From: Clostridia bacterium UC5.1-2E3
Lineage (GTDB): Bacteria; Bacillota; Clostridia; Lachnospirales; Lachnospiraceae
DNA: 64,000 nucleotides
Direction of reading: 5' to 3'
Assembly (NCBI GenBank): GCA_001304875.1
Contig: BBZO01000020.1
Span: forward strand, 1-64,000
The translations under genes were made by a program, and so were the position numbers. Numbering within the stretch: the stretch's first letter is position 1; each line of letters opens with the position of its first letter. This document shows, one piece after another, positions 37,719 to 47,189 of the stretch. The notes beneath the pieces are model-generated. The model was given only the letters and a program-made list of their open reading frames with translations, did not search any database and had not been told where the DNA came from.

Positions 37719-38476
37719 ATGAGACGGGCAGTATTTTTCCTTGGCGTGCTGGCGCTCTGTGCGGGGCTTACAGGCTGCCAGCCGTCTAAGGCGGCGAAGG
37801 AGGCCAGGGAGGCGGGCATCGCAGCTTAGATGCGGGCGACTACAACGCGGCCATCCAGTCCTTCGAGGAGGCGCTGGAGGAGCGCAAGGGCTCCGTGGGC
37901 GAGTTTGAGTACGATATTCTAAAATACAGGGGGGAGGCAGAGTACCGCGTGGGAGACTACGAGGCGGCTGCCCACACCTACGACGTTCTGATCCAGGTGG
38001 ACGGCGGGAAGGCGGAGTATTACAACCTTTACGCCATGGCCCTGGCCCGGTCGGGCGACTGGAACAGCGCCCTGGAGGCGTACAATAAAGGGCTGGAGGC
38101 AGACCCGGAGGCGGCTTTCGGCGGGGAGGCGCTGTCGGCTGTGGGCGAGGCCTGCGAGGAGCAGGGCGAGTACGAGCGGGCCATGACTCTCTACGCCCAG
38201 GCCATTGAGGCCGGGGGGAACGCCGGGCGGCTCTACAACCGCATGGGCCTGTGCGCCATGGAGAAGGGCGATTACGAGGGGGCGCTTTCGTATTTCGACC
38301 AGGGAGCAGCCGCGGGAGACGCGGAGGCTCTAGCGGATATCCGCTACAACCAGGCCGTGGTGAAGGAGTACATGCACGACTACGAGGGGGCGCTTGCCGC
38401 ATTTGAGGGGTATGTGTCGCAGTACGGCTCCAGCCCGGAGGCAGAGCATGAGATCGCATTTCTTAGGACCCGTTGA
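37719..38476 (+). CDS. TPR-repeat lipoprotein
   Basis: Exported lipoprotein with lipobox LTGC at about residues 17-20, then four or more tetratricopeptide-like repeats (DAGDYNAAIQSFEEAL, RVGDYEAAAHTYDVLI, RSGDWNSALEAYNKGL, EKGDYEGALSYFDQGA). TPRs mediate protein-protein contacts; the partner is unknown. One base lost near 37832 breaks the frame soon after the lipobox. About 251 residues. It sits between dut and hflX with gaps of about 10 bases, so the three are probably cotranscribed. Confidence 0.85.
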
Positions 38477-38487
38477 CAGGAGGTTAA

Positions 38488-39733
38488 ATGGCGGAACTGA
38501 TTGAGATTAAGGATACAGAGGAGAGAGTGATTCTTCTGGCTGTGAGCACGGAGGACACCGCGCAGGCGGAGGACTCCCTGGACGAGCTGGAGGAGCTGGT
38601 GGCGACCGCGGGGGCCGTCACCGTGGACAGGATGATACAGAACCGGGAGAATATACATCCCGGCACTTACCTGGGAAAGGGAAAGATCGAGGAGGTAAAA
38701 GAGCGCCTCTGGGAGACTGGCGCCACCGGAGTGGTCTGCGACGACGAGCTCACCCCGGCGCAGCTGCGCAACCTGGAGAAGGCTCTGGACACCAAGGTCA
38801 TGGACCGCACCATGGTGATCCTGGATATCTTTGCGTCCAGGGCGAACACCAGGGAAGGAAAGATCCAGGTGGAGTTAGCCCAGCTCAAGTACCGGGCGGC
38901 CCGCCTGGTGGGCCTTCGAAGCTCGCTCTCCCGCCTGGGAGGCGGCATCGGCACCAGGGGACCGGGTGAGAAGAAGCTGGAGATGGACCGGCGGCTGATC
39001 CACGAGCGCATCGGGCAGTTAAAGCGGGAGCTGGAGGACGTGAAGCGGCACCGCGAGATCCAGCGCAGCCGGCGGGGCTCAAGCGGCATCCTCGTGGCGG
39101 CCATCGTGGGCTACACCAACGCCGGGAAATCCACGCTCTTAAACCGTCTGACCGGGGCGGGGACCTGGCGGAGGACAAGCTCTTTGCCACGCTGGATCCC
39201 ACCACGAGAAACTTGGAGATGCCGGACGGCAGAAGCTTCTGCTCACCGACACTGTGGGCTTTATAAGAAAGCTTCCCCACCATCTGATCGAGGCGTTTAA
39301 GAGCACACTGGAGGAGGCGAAGTACAGCGACATCATTCTTCACGTGGTGGACGCCTCCAACCCGCAGATGGACATGCACATGCACGTGGTCTACGACACC
39401 CTGCGCCAGCTGGAGGTGAAGGACAAGGTGATGATCACGGTCTACAACAAGCTGGACCGCATCGCTGAGCCGGTGCGCCTAAAAGACATGTCCGCCGATT
39501 ACCAGGTGCGGATTTCGGCGAAAAACGGGGATGGATTAGACACACTTATGGATACGCTCTCCCAGGTGCTTCGCAGCCAGCGGGTGTATCTGGAAAAGAC
39601 CTACGGCTACCATGAGGCGGGCAAGATACAGAGAATCCGCAGGTCCGGGCAGCTTCTCTCAGAGGAGTACGCGGAGGACGGAATCCGCGTGAAGGCCTAT
39701 GTCCCGGCGGCTCTTTATGCGGAATTTCGTTAA
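38488..39733 (+). CDS. hflX: GTPase HflX
   Basis: Ribosome-associated GTPase that splits stalled or heat-damaged 70S ribosomes. The N-terminal HflX domain contains NIHPGTYLGKGK; GGGIGTRGPGEKKLE links to the G domain. G1 is GYTNAGKSTLLN, G3 DTVGFIRKLP and G4 NKLD. Two one-base losses near 39165 and 39232, between G1 and G3, break the frame. Corrected length is about 415 residues, normal. ATG 38488 follows caggagg. Confidence 0.95.
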
Positions 39734-39755
39734 ACGCTTATTAGAAAAAGTAATG

Positions 39756-39826
39756 AACACAATATCTGGGTTTCTTGCGAAAACGGAACTATAGATATTG
39801 TGTTTTTTATTTTGCTCTGCTATAAT
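39756..39826 (+). promoter_or_regulatory. Promoter of second nrdD with NrdR-like sites; also hflX terminator
   Basis: A promoter TTGTGT (39798-39803), 17 bases, TATAAT (39821-39826) precedes the second nrdD. Two NrdR-like boxes, ACACAATATCTGGGTT (39757-39772) and ACTATAGATATTGTGT (39788-39803), lie 31 bases apart, the second over the -35. Their outer halves are complementary (AACACAATATCT / AGATATTGTGTT) and followed by T-rich DNA, so the same bases could also form a terminator for hflX. Confidence 0.6.
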
Positions 39827-39871
39827 AGGCTTTACAGCGTCATGCTGTGGACAGGAAAGGAGTATCAGGGA

Positions 39872-42246
39872 ATGATTTATGTAGTAAAAAGGGACGGGGA
39901 AGTCGCTGAGTTCAGTCTCACGAAGATCAGCGATGCCATAAAGAAAGCGTTCAAGGCGACGGCGAACGATTACAATCACGAGATTCTGGAGTTACTGGCC
40001 CTCCGGGTGACGGCGGATTTCCAGCCGAAGATGAAGGACGGGAAGATCACCGTGGAGGAGATTCAGGACAGTGTGGAGCATGTGCTGGAGCAGACCGGAT
40101 ATACGGACGTGGCGAAGGCGTACATTTTATATAGAAAGCAGCGCGAGAAAATCCGCAACATGAAGGCGACGATCCTGGACTACAAGGATGTGGTGAACAG
40201 CTACGTGAAGGTCGAGGACTGGCGCGTGAAGGAAAACTCCACGGTGACCTACTCCGTGGGCGGACTGATCTTAAGCAACTCCGGGGCGGTGACGGCCAAC
40301 TACTGGCTCTCCGAGGTTTATGACCAGGAGATTGCGGAGGCCCACAGGAACGCGGATATCCACATCCACGACCTGTCCATGCTGACCGGCTACTGTGCGG
40401 GATGGTCCTTAAAGCAGCTGATCCAGGAGGGCCTGGGCGGTATTCCGGGAAAGATTACCTCCTCCCCGGCGAGACATCTGTCGGTGCTCTGCAACCAGAT
40501 GGTCAACTTTTTAGGAATCATGCAGAACGAGTGGGCGGGTGCGCAGGCGTTCTCCTCCTTTGACACCTATCTGGCTCCCTTCGTCAAGGTGGACAATCTG
40601 TCCTACCCGGAGGTGAAAAAGTGCATCGAGTCCTTCATCTACGGCGTGAACACCCCCAGCCGCTGGGGCACCCAGGCGCCGTTCTCCAACATTACGCTGG
40701 ACTGGACCGTTCCGGCGGACATGGCGGAGCTTCCGGCCATCGTGGGCGGTAAGGAGATGGACTTTAAGTATAAGGACTGCAAGGCGGAGATGGATCTGAT
40801 CAACAAGGCCTTCATCGAGACCATGATCGAGGGCGACGCCAACGGCCGCGGATTCCAGTATCCGATTCCGACCTACTCCATCACCAGGGATTTTGACTGG
40901 TCCGACACGGAGAACAACCGTCTCTTATTCGAGATGACAGCGAAGTACGGCACCCCGTATTTCTCCAACTATATCAACAGTGACATGGAGCCCAGCGACG
41001 TGCGCAGCATGTGCTGCCGCCTGCGCCTGGATCTTCGGGAGCTGCGCAAAAAGACCGGCGGCTTCTTCGGTTCCGGCGAGAGCACCGGCTCCGTGGGCGT
41101 GGTGACCATCAATATGCCCAGGATCGCGTACCTTGCCAAGGACGAGGAGGATTTCTACAGCCGTCTCGACCATATGATGGATATTTCTGCCAGATCCCTG
41201 CGGACTAAGAGAGAGGTGATCACCAGACTTCTGGACAACGGGCTTTACCCCTACACCAAGAGATATCTGGGAACCTTCGACAACCATTTCTCCACCATCG
41301 GCCTCATAGGCATGAACGAGGTGGGCCTCAATGCGAAATGGCTCCGCGCGGACATGATCAGTGAGAAGACGCAGCAGTTTACCAAGGACGTGCTGAATCA
41401 CATGCGCGAGCGTCTGTCCGACTACCAGGAGATGTACGGCGATCTCTACAATCTGGAGGCTACTCCGGCTGAGTCCACGACCTACCGCCTGGCCAAGCAC
41501 GACAAGCAGCGCTATCCCGATATCATCACGGCCGGCAATCCGGGGGATACGCCCTACTACACCAACAGCTCCCACCTGCCGGTGGACTACACGGCGGACA
41601 TTTTCGACGCGCTGGATATCCAGGACGAGCTGCAGACGCTCTACACCTCCGGAACCGTGTTCCATGCGTTCTTAGGAGAAAAGCTGCCCGACTGGAGAGC
41701 GGCGGCCAAGCTGGTGCGCACCATTGCGGAGAATTACAAGCTTCCGTACTACACCATGTCGCCGACCTACTCCATCTGCAAGGATCACGGCTATCTGATC
41801 GGCGAGCACTTCACCTGCCCGGTGTGCGGGGAGAAGGCCGAGGTTTACAGCCGCATCACCGGTTACTATCGCCCGGTGCAGAACTGGAACGAGGGAAAGA
41901 CCCAGGAGTACAAGAACCGTAAGAGCTACGACATTGCCAACTCTGCGATGAAGAGAGGCATGCAGGTGACTGTGAAGCAGGAGAAAGTGGAGGAGCGGGC
42001 AAAGGCTGCGGGCGGCCCCTCCGGACTGTATCTGTTCACTACCAAGACCTGCCCAAACTGCCGGATTGCGAAGGAGTTCTTAAAAGGCCAGGAGTACCAG
42101 GTCATCGACGCGGAGGAAAATCCGGAGCTCAGCGACCAGTACGGCATCATGCAGGCGCCGACGCTGGTGATGGTGAAAAACGGCGAGATCACCAAGTACG
42201 TGAACGCTCCAACATCCGCAGATTTGTGGAGGAGAGAAAAGCTTAA
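39872..42246 (+). CDS. nrdD: Class III ribonucleoside triphosphate reductase with glutaredoxin-like tail
   Basis: Second anaerobic ribonucleotide reductase, about 791 residues, not closely similar to the one at 33.2 kb. It starts with an ATP-cone (IYVVKRDGEVAEFSLTK). The catalytic core has DIHIHDLSMLTGYCAGWS, SDMEPSDVRSMCCRLR and VGVVTINMPRIAYL; the zinc site is FTCPVCGEK and the glycyl-radical region SRITGYYRPVQNWN. A C-terminal thioredoxin/glutaredoxin-like domain (LFTTKTCPNCRIAKEFL, MQAPTLVMV) carries a CxxC pair. This is the type that uses a thiol reductant instead of formate. A base lost near 42210 hides the true end (SNIRRFVEERKA, stop 42246). ATG 39872 follows gaaaggag. Confidence 0.93.
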
Positions 42247-42346
42247 ACCTTTAAAAGGATATCAGCCAGGGTGGATATTCCTCCCTGGCTGTCTCTGGGT
42301 ACAGAGAGCGGAATATACAAAATGAAAAGATGGGAGAATTTTTAGT

Positions 42347-43605
42347 ATGGAAGAGCGTAGAATCATTCAGGTCGAGGAGAAGGTTCCGTTAAACCTTCTG
42401 ATTCCTCTAAGCATCCAGCATATGTTTGCCATGTTCGGAGCATCGGTGCTGGTTCCTTTTGTGTTCGGGATCAATCCGGCCGTGGTGCTGTTTATGAACG
42501 GCGTGGGAACGCTGCTGTTTATTCTGGTGACGAAGGGGAAGGCGCCGGCCTACTTAGGCTCCAGCTTTGCCTTCCTGGCGCCGGCCACGCTGGTTATCAA
42601 CAATCCGGACATGGGGTATGCCTACGCCCTGGGCGGCTTTGTGGCCGTGGGCTTCATAGGCTGCATTCTTTCCTTTGTTATCTATAAGTTTGGTTCGGAC
42701 TGGATTGACGTGGTTCTTCCGCCGGCGGCCATGGGCCCGGTGGTGGCGCTCATCGGCCTGGAGCTGTCCGGAACCGCCGCCTCCAATGCGGGACTTCTGG
42801 ATGAGGTCATCGATCCGAAGAATCTGATCGTGTTCCTGGTGACGCTGGGAACCGCGGTGTTCGGCTCCGTATTGTTCCGGAAGTTTCTCTCGGTCATCCC
42901 CATTCTGATCGCGGTGATCGCCGGCTACGCGGCGGCGCTCCTCTGCGGGATCGTGGATTTCCAGGCGGTGAGGGAGGCGTCTGTTTTGCGATTCCCAACT
43001 TCTCCGCGCCGAAATTTGATCTTGAGGCGATTATGATTATTCTCCCGGTCATCCTGGTGGTTACCTCCGAGCACATCGGACACCAGGTGGTGACCAGCAA
43101 GATCGTGGGGAGAGATCTGTTAAGGGATCCGGGGCTTCACCGCTCCCTGTTCGGAGATAACTTCTCCACCATGATTTCCGGACTCATCGGCTCAGTGCCC
43201 ACCACCACCTACGGCGAGAACATCGGCGTGATGGCCGTGACCAGAGTCTACAGCGTGCGTGTGATCGCGGGGGCCGCGGTGCTCTCCATCGCCTGCTCCT
43301 TCATCGGCAAGCTGTCCACGATGATCAGCACCATACCCGGCCCGGTGATCGGAGGCATCTCCTTCCTGCTCTACGGAATGATCGGAACCTCCGGCCTGCG
43401 CATCCTGGTGGATTCCAAGGTGGACTACGGCAAGTCCAGAAACCTGGCTTTAACCTCCGTCATCTTCGTCACCGGCCTCTCCGGCATCGCGGTGAACATC
43501 GGCGATATCCAGCTGACGGGAATGGTGCTGGCCTGTGTGGTGGGCATGATTTTAAGTCTGGTGTTCTATGTGCTGGATAAATACAATCTGACCAATGACA
43601 GATAG
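42347..43605 (+). CDS. uraA: Uracil permease (NCS2 family)
   Basis: Nucleobase:cation symporter, about 420 residues with some 12-14 membrane segments. Family landmarks are LIPLSIQHMFAMFGASVLVPF at the start, APAYLGSSFAFLAP, GPVVALIGLELSG and the C-terminal-half motif GLIGSVPTTTYGENIGVMA. The uracil-binding residues lie in the Glu-containing TSEHIGHQ and in TTYGEN. One T lost near 42988 breaks the frame. ATG 42347 is 100 bases after nrdD. A hairpin at 42263-42291 lies between but lacks a T run. Confidence 0.94.
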
Positions 43606-43652
43606 CGCGGAACGAGGATAAAAGAAATGTGCTGTTTATAAGACGGCGAAAT

Positions 43653-43685
43653 AAGCAGGCCTGCCCGGTGAGGGCGGGCCTGCTT
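43653..43685 (+). terminator. Terminator of uraA
   Basis: GC-rich stem AAGCAGGCC-GCCC paired with GGGC-GGCCTGCTT around GGTGA, ending in TTT. Strong stem, short T run. Confidence 0.85.
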
Positions 43686-43709
43686 TACTGTGCCTGCAAA
43701 AAGGTATGT

Positions 43710-43919
43710 CTATAGCCCAAATTCCCGGCACAGCGCCTCGCGGCAGGCCGGATCCTGGGCTGCGCGCTCCAGATCGTCGTAGCGTCCGGCCTTCAGAAGG
43801 TGCCGGGTGAGGGCGGAGATCCGCTGTTCGCCCAGCTCGCGGCCTTCCTCGCGTCCCTCTGCCAGTCCCTCCTCTTTTCCTTCCATTCTCTCATAGATTT
43901 TCTCTTCCCATGCCTGCAT
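43710..43919 (-). CDS. Possible internal RpnS-like product of the rpn gene
   Basis: In the same frame as the rpn gene, ATG complementary to 43917-43919 is preceded by ttggag at nine bases. It would yield 69 residues beginning MQAWEEKIYERMEGKEEG and ending CREALCREFGL. In E. coli, rpn genes encode such internal C-terminal proteins that block the nuclease. Prediction only; there is no direct evidence that it is made. Confidence 0.4.
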   Translation of the reverse strand: MQAWEEKIYERMEGKEEGLAEGREEGRELGEQRISALTRHLLKAGRYDDLERAAQDPACREALCREFGL

Positions 43920-44571
43920 ATACTTCACTCCAAATTCTTCGCTGGCTCTGACTTCACGGACGCGCTGATGAAGCTTCTGGATCCGCCCGCTTCTGCACCG
44001 CTGTGCCGTCTCGTCGGAGCTGTCCTCTATGTAGTGAAGAAGCTCCGTCAGCTCCGGGCTGACCTCCCCGTCGTCGGTTCCGCGGGTGTTGAGGAAAATC
44101 CGCGTGACCCCGTCCTCCAGGTATAAGCCCGGCACCTCCTCGCACTGCGTTTTGAAGGTGTACCGGTATTTTCCGCAGCCCCAGAGGTCGAAGCATAATC
44201 ATGATCAGATACGACGCGGGCAGCTGGTTGAAGCTCACGCCTCTTCCCGGCGGCAGCAGGGTGCTGTCGATCAGCGCCTGGTAGAAACGGCTCCGCTTTG
44301 CCAGGTTTCCGGTATTGCGCTCCTGCACCTCCGCGTCGTAAAGCCGGTCCTTATCGTCCACGTTGTAGACGTCCAGGCGCACCGAGCGCAGCCACGGCAT
44401 CGTGCGGAACTCCTTTTCCACCTGGTTTGGCTGGCGCAGATGCACCTCCTCGCCCATGATGATGGACAGGGCCAGCTCAAGCGTTTCCTCGTCTTCCATG
44501 ACGCTGGCGAAGAGGAAGCGGTCCAGTAAAGTCAGATCGTTTAATTGTTTCGTTTTTTCCATTGGTTTCAA
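43710..44571 (-). CDS. Rpn-family PD-(D/E)XK nuclease (full length)
   Basis: Rpn proteins are toxic DNA nucleases; some give phage defence. About 286 residues. The N-terminal core shows LTLLDRFLFASVMEDEE and the nuclease region RLDVYNVDDKDRLYDAEVQERN (D...E-x-Q/E), followed by YQALIDSTLL. After a net one-base shift near 44189 the sequence resumes FDLWGCGKYRYTFKTQC. The tail has repeated EGREEG-type sequence. Start is TTG complementary to 44569-44571 after aaggag; the ATG nine bases inside is an alternative. An internal ribosome site and ATG at 43919 could give the C-terminal domain alone. Confidence 0.85.
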
Positions 44572-44789
44572 TAGACATTTCTCCTTCCATTATAGACAGC
44601 AGAATGTTCCGTTTCAAGACAGAAATTCCCTGAAAGAAAAGATAAAAACTGGATACGCCGGGGATACCCCGAAAGAAATCCGGCGGTCGAACGCCGCCTG
44701 AAATTCGTAAGTCAGAAGACTATGGATGTATTATAGCATATCTATGGGCACAGTCAATGTGTTTTGGTGTGAATACCGGAGTCTGCATT

Positions 44790-44829
44790 AAAAATTACGC
44801 CCGCGCCGGATGGTCGGGCCGGCGCGGGC
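44790..44829 (-). terminator. Terminator of rlmI
   Basis: Read on the minus strand, an 11-bp perfect stem GCCCGCGCCGG / CCGGCGCGGGC, then GTAATTTTT. It begins about 20 bases after the rlmI stop. The 44572-44789 gap otherwise holds no feature I can support apart from the start region of rpn. Confidence 0.88.
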
Positions 44830-44847
44830 GGGCAGTATCGGGGAGGT

Positions 44848-46068
44848 TTATTTCTCCTCACACACCTGGAAAATATAAAATTTAAGATAATAGGACTCAT
44901 CTGCCGCCCATAAATCGGGTGATCCGCCGCCTGGGTCCGGTATTCCACCTGGCGGAGACGCTTGTGGGCGCCGGCGGCGGCCTCGCGGATGGTTTTCGTG
45001 AAGAGCTCCGGGGGCATAAAATGGGAGCAGGAGCAGGTGGCCAGATAGCCGCCGTCCTTCACCAGCTTAAGGCCTCTTAAGTTGATTTCGCGGTAGCCCT
45101 TGACCGCGTTTTTCACGGAGTTTCTGGATTTTGTGAATGCCGGCGGGTCCAGGATGACCACGTCGAATTTCTCGCCCTGCCTTTCCAGCTGGGGCAGAAG
45201 GTCGAAGACGTCGGCGCACTGGAAGCGCACGCGGTCAGAGAGGCCGTTTAAGGCTGCATTTTCCGTGGCCTGGTCCACGCCCAGCTGGGAGGCGTCCACG
45301 CCCAGGACCTCCCTGGCCCCGGCGACGCCGCGTTTAAGGCGAAGGAGCCGGTGTGGGTGAAGCAGTCCAGCACCCGCTTGCCGCGGCACAGCCGCTGGAT
45401 GGCCAGCCGGTTGTATTTCTGGTCGAGGAAGAAGCCGGTTTTCTGGCCGTCCTTCACATCCACCAGATAGCGGACGCCGTTTTCCACGATTTCCACCTTC
45501 GTGTCAAATTCCTCCCCGATGAAGCCTTTGTAGCGCTCCATGCCCTCCTGCAGGCGCACCTTGGCGTCGCTGCGCTCGTAGATGCCGCGGATCTGTATGC
45601 CGTCCCCGGCGAGGACCTCTTTTAATTTTTCCAGGATCACGGGTTTTAAGCGGTCGATGCCCAGGGCCAGGGATTCCACCACCAGCACGTCGGAAAACTT
45701 GTCCACCACGATGCCGGGGAGAAAGTCGGCCTCGCCGAAGATGACGCGGCAGCAGGAGGTGTCACCCACCTCCTTGCGGTAATTCCAGGCGTTTCTCACC
45801 CGCATCTCAATGAGGCGTCGTCGATCACCGACTCTCTGCGGCGGGAGAGCAGACGCACCGTGATGGTGGAGCGGGTGTTTATGAAGCCGCGCCCCAGGAA
45901 ATATCCGTCGAAATCCTCTACGGCTACGATGTCGCCGTTTTCAAAGGTTCCGTCTATGGTGTCAATCTCGTTGTCATAAATCCACATGCCGCCGGCCTTC
46001 AGGCTGCGGCCGGCGCCTTTTTTGATCCGCACGACAGCGGTTTCTTTCTGTATATCGTTTGTATTCAT
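44848..46068 (-). CDS. rlmI: Class I SAM-dependent 23S rRNA methyltransferase
   Basis: RlmI/RlmK-like m5C methyltransferase for 23S rRNA, about 407 residues. N-terminal PUA domain (RIKKGAGRSLKAGGMWIYDNEI), middle domain (RVIFGEADFLPGIVVDKF, FFLDQKYNR), and Rossmann methyltransferase domain with VLDCFTHTGSFALNA, ILDPPAFTKSRN and the cysteine motif TCSCSHFM. One-base losses near 45825, 45325 and 44908 break the frame; the restored end is YLKFYIFQVCEEK. The start ATG is complementary to 46066-46068. Confidence 0.93.
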
Positions 46069-46134
46069 AAATTAATTCTCTCCGTTTCCTGTTCCTTTTG
46101 CATGTCCCGGCGTACCTGGCCTGGCGCGAGAGGG

Positions 46135-46212
46135 GACCTCGCCAAGTGCGCCTGGTACCCATGGGATGACTCGCACTAAGCTCGTGGAAGACCTCGCCAA
46201 GTGCTCCTAGTA
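46135..46212. repeat. Imperfect direct repeat upstream of rlmI
   Basis: GACCTCGCCAAGTGCGCCTG at 46135 and GACCTCGCCAAGTGCTCCTA at 46190, 55 bases apart. Each 23-base unit ends in GTA, with two mismatches. They lie 65-145 bases upstream of the rlmI start and may be transcriptional sites or remnants of a small repeat family. Confidence 0.6.
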
Positions 46213-46277
46213 TATCACAAAATGTGCTGGGAGGAAAGCGGAGGCGGTCTGCATTGGGGAAAAAACGGGCAAAAAAT

Positions 46278-46337
46278 TGTAAACGCTTACAAAAATCTTT
46301 AAAAACCACTTGCTTTTTTCTGGGGATGCGGTATAGT
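46278..46337 (+). promoter_or_regulatory. LacI/CcpA-type operator and promoter
   Basis: TGTAAACGCTTACA (46278-46291) is a perfect palindrome fitting the cre consensus of CcpA and related LacI-family regulators. It is followed by TTGCTT (46310-46315), 16 bases, TATAGT (46332-46337). A second palindrome TGTAAGCACTTACA is at 46375-46388. No protein-coding gene starts behind this promoter before the terminator at 46431-46471. Confidence 0.65.
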
Positions 46338-46343
46338 GGTGTT

Positions 46344-46471
46344 GGTAATCGAGGGAATATAGTGTGGAACGAAATGTAAGCACTTACAAAAATGCCTCAG
46401 ATACCCCAATAAGCTTCCTCAATATTTTTTAGCCGCTGCGGTTCTTTTTAGGACTGCGGCGGTCTTTTTTT
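46344..46471 (+). ncRNA. Candidate small RNA
   Basis: Promoter (46310-46337), second operator palindrome inside the transcribed region (46375-46388), then a terminator: stem CCGCTGCGGTTC / GACTGCGGCGG with G-U pairs and TTTTTTT (46465-46471). The unit of about 128 bases contains no open frame longer than a few codons and matches no RNA family that I recognise. It fills most of the 530-base gap between rlmI and the nitroreductase gene. Confidence 0.5.
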
Positions 46472-46505
46472 ATTCCATAGAATCATGTTCCCGCCGCACA
46501 GCTGC

Positions 46506-46534
46506 TTGAACAAACCAGGAAAACCCAATATAAT
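46506..46534 (+). promoter_or_regulatory. Nitroreductase gene promoter
   Basis: TTGAAC (46506-46511), 17-base spacer, perfect TATAAT (46529-46534), 63 bases before the start codon and just after the candidate small RNA terminator. Confidence 0.8.
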
Positions 46535-46596
46535 AGACAAAGACTGCATGCAGGAAGCAGCAGCCGAAAATAGATTGCAGCAGGGGGAACGAACAT

Positions 46597-47121
46597 ATGG
46601 AATTTATGGATACAGTGATCAGGCGCCAGTCCTGCCGCGCGTTTGCGCCGGGACAGGTGGCACCGGAGGAGATTGAAACGATTCTTAAGGCGGCCAACGC
46701 GGCTCCGGTCTCCATGGGGCTTTACGGGAACATTCACATTTCAGTGATACAGGACGAAGCGCTCATTGCAGCGCTGGAGGAGTACACCTACAGGGCGTTT
46801 CCGGACGAGGGCGAGCACCCGGCCTACCAGGCGCCCACGCTCTTCTCGATCAACTGTCTGAAAAAGGAGCGGGAAGCGGGCGCGTGGGCGGACGCCTCTG
46901 CCATCGCGGAGAATATGCTTCTCGCAGCGGCCGATCTGGGATTGGGAAGCATTTACCTCATGGGGATCCCGCAGGCGGTGAGAAATGACGCCGGACTGGT
47001 GGGACGGCTGAGAGCGCCGGAAGGATTTCTGCCCTATGTCATGGTGGGCGTCGGGCATCCGGCGGGGGAGTGGGAGAAGAGAAGCTTTACCACAAGCCGA
47101 ATAAACACAGTATTTATATGA
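46597..47121 (+). CDS. Nitroreductase-family FMN oxidoreductase
   Basis: Short member of the nitroreductase superfamily, 174 residues, intact. N-terminal RRQSCRAFAPGQV (FMN phosphate-binding Arg/Ser), ILKAANAAPVSMG, and the C-terminal core ENMLLAAADLGLGSIYLMGIPQ are typical. These enzymes use NAD(P)H to reduce quinones, flavins or nitro compounds; the natural substrate is unknown. ATG 46597 follows cagggggaac. Confidence 0.9.
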   Translation: MEFMDTVIRRQSCRAFAPGQVAPEEIETILKAANAAPVSMGLYGNIHISVIQDEALIAALEEYTYRAFPDEGEHPAYQAPTLFSINCLKKEREAGAWADASAIAENMLLAAADLGLGSIYLMGIPQAVRNDAGLVGRLRAPEGFLPYVMVGVGHPAGEWEKRSFTTSRINTVFI

Positions 47122-47189
47122 TTTTTCACATTTCCATCACAAATGATTGCTAGAATATGGGCAAATGAGATGGAAAGGAGCTATGAATC

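Noticed and set aside
42263-42291. Hairpin before uraA as terminator or PyrR-type attenuator
   Set aside because: The stem CAGCCAGGG/CCCTGGCTG is real, but no T tract follows and I see no PyrR-binding consensus.
43710-44571. Transposase label for the Rpn genes
   Set aside because: The family is often annotated 'putative transposase', but no inverted repeats or target duplications were seen, and the proteins are PD-(D/E)XK nucleases.
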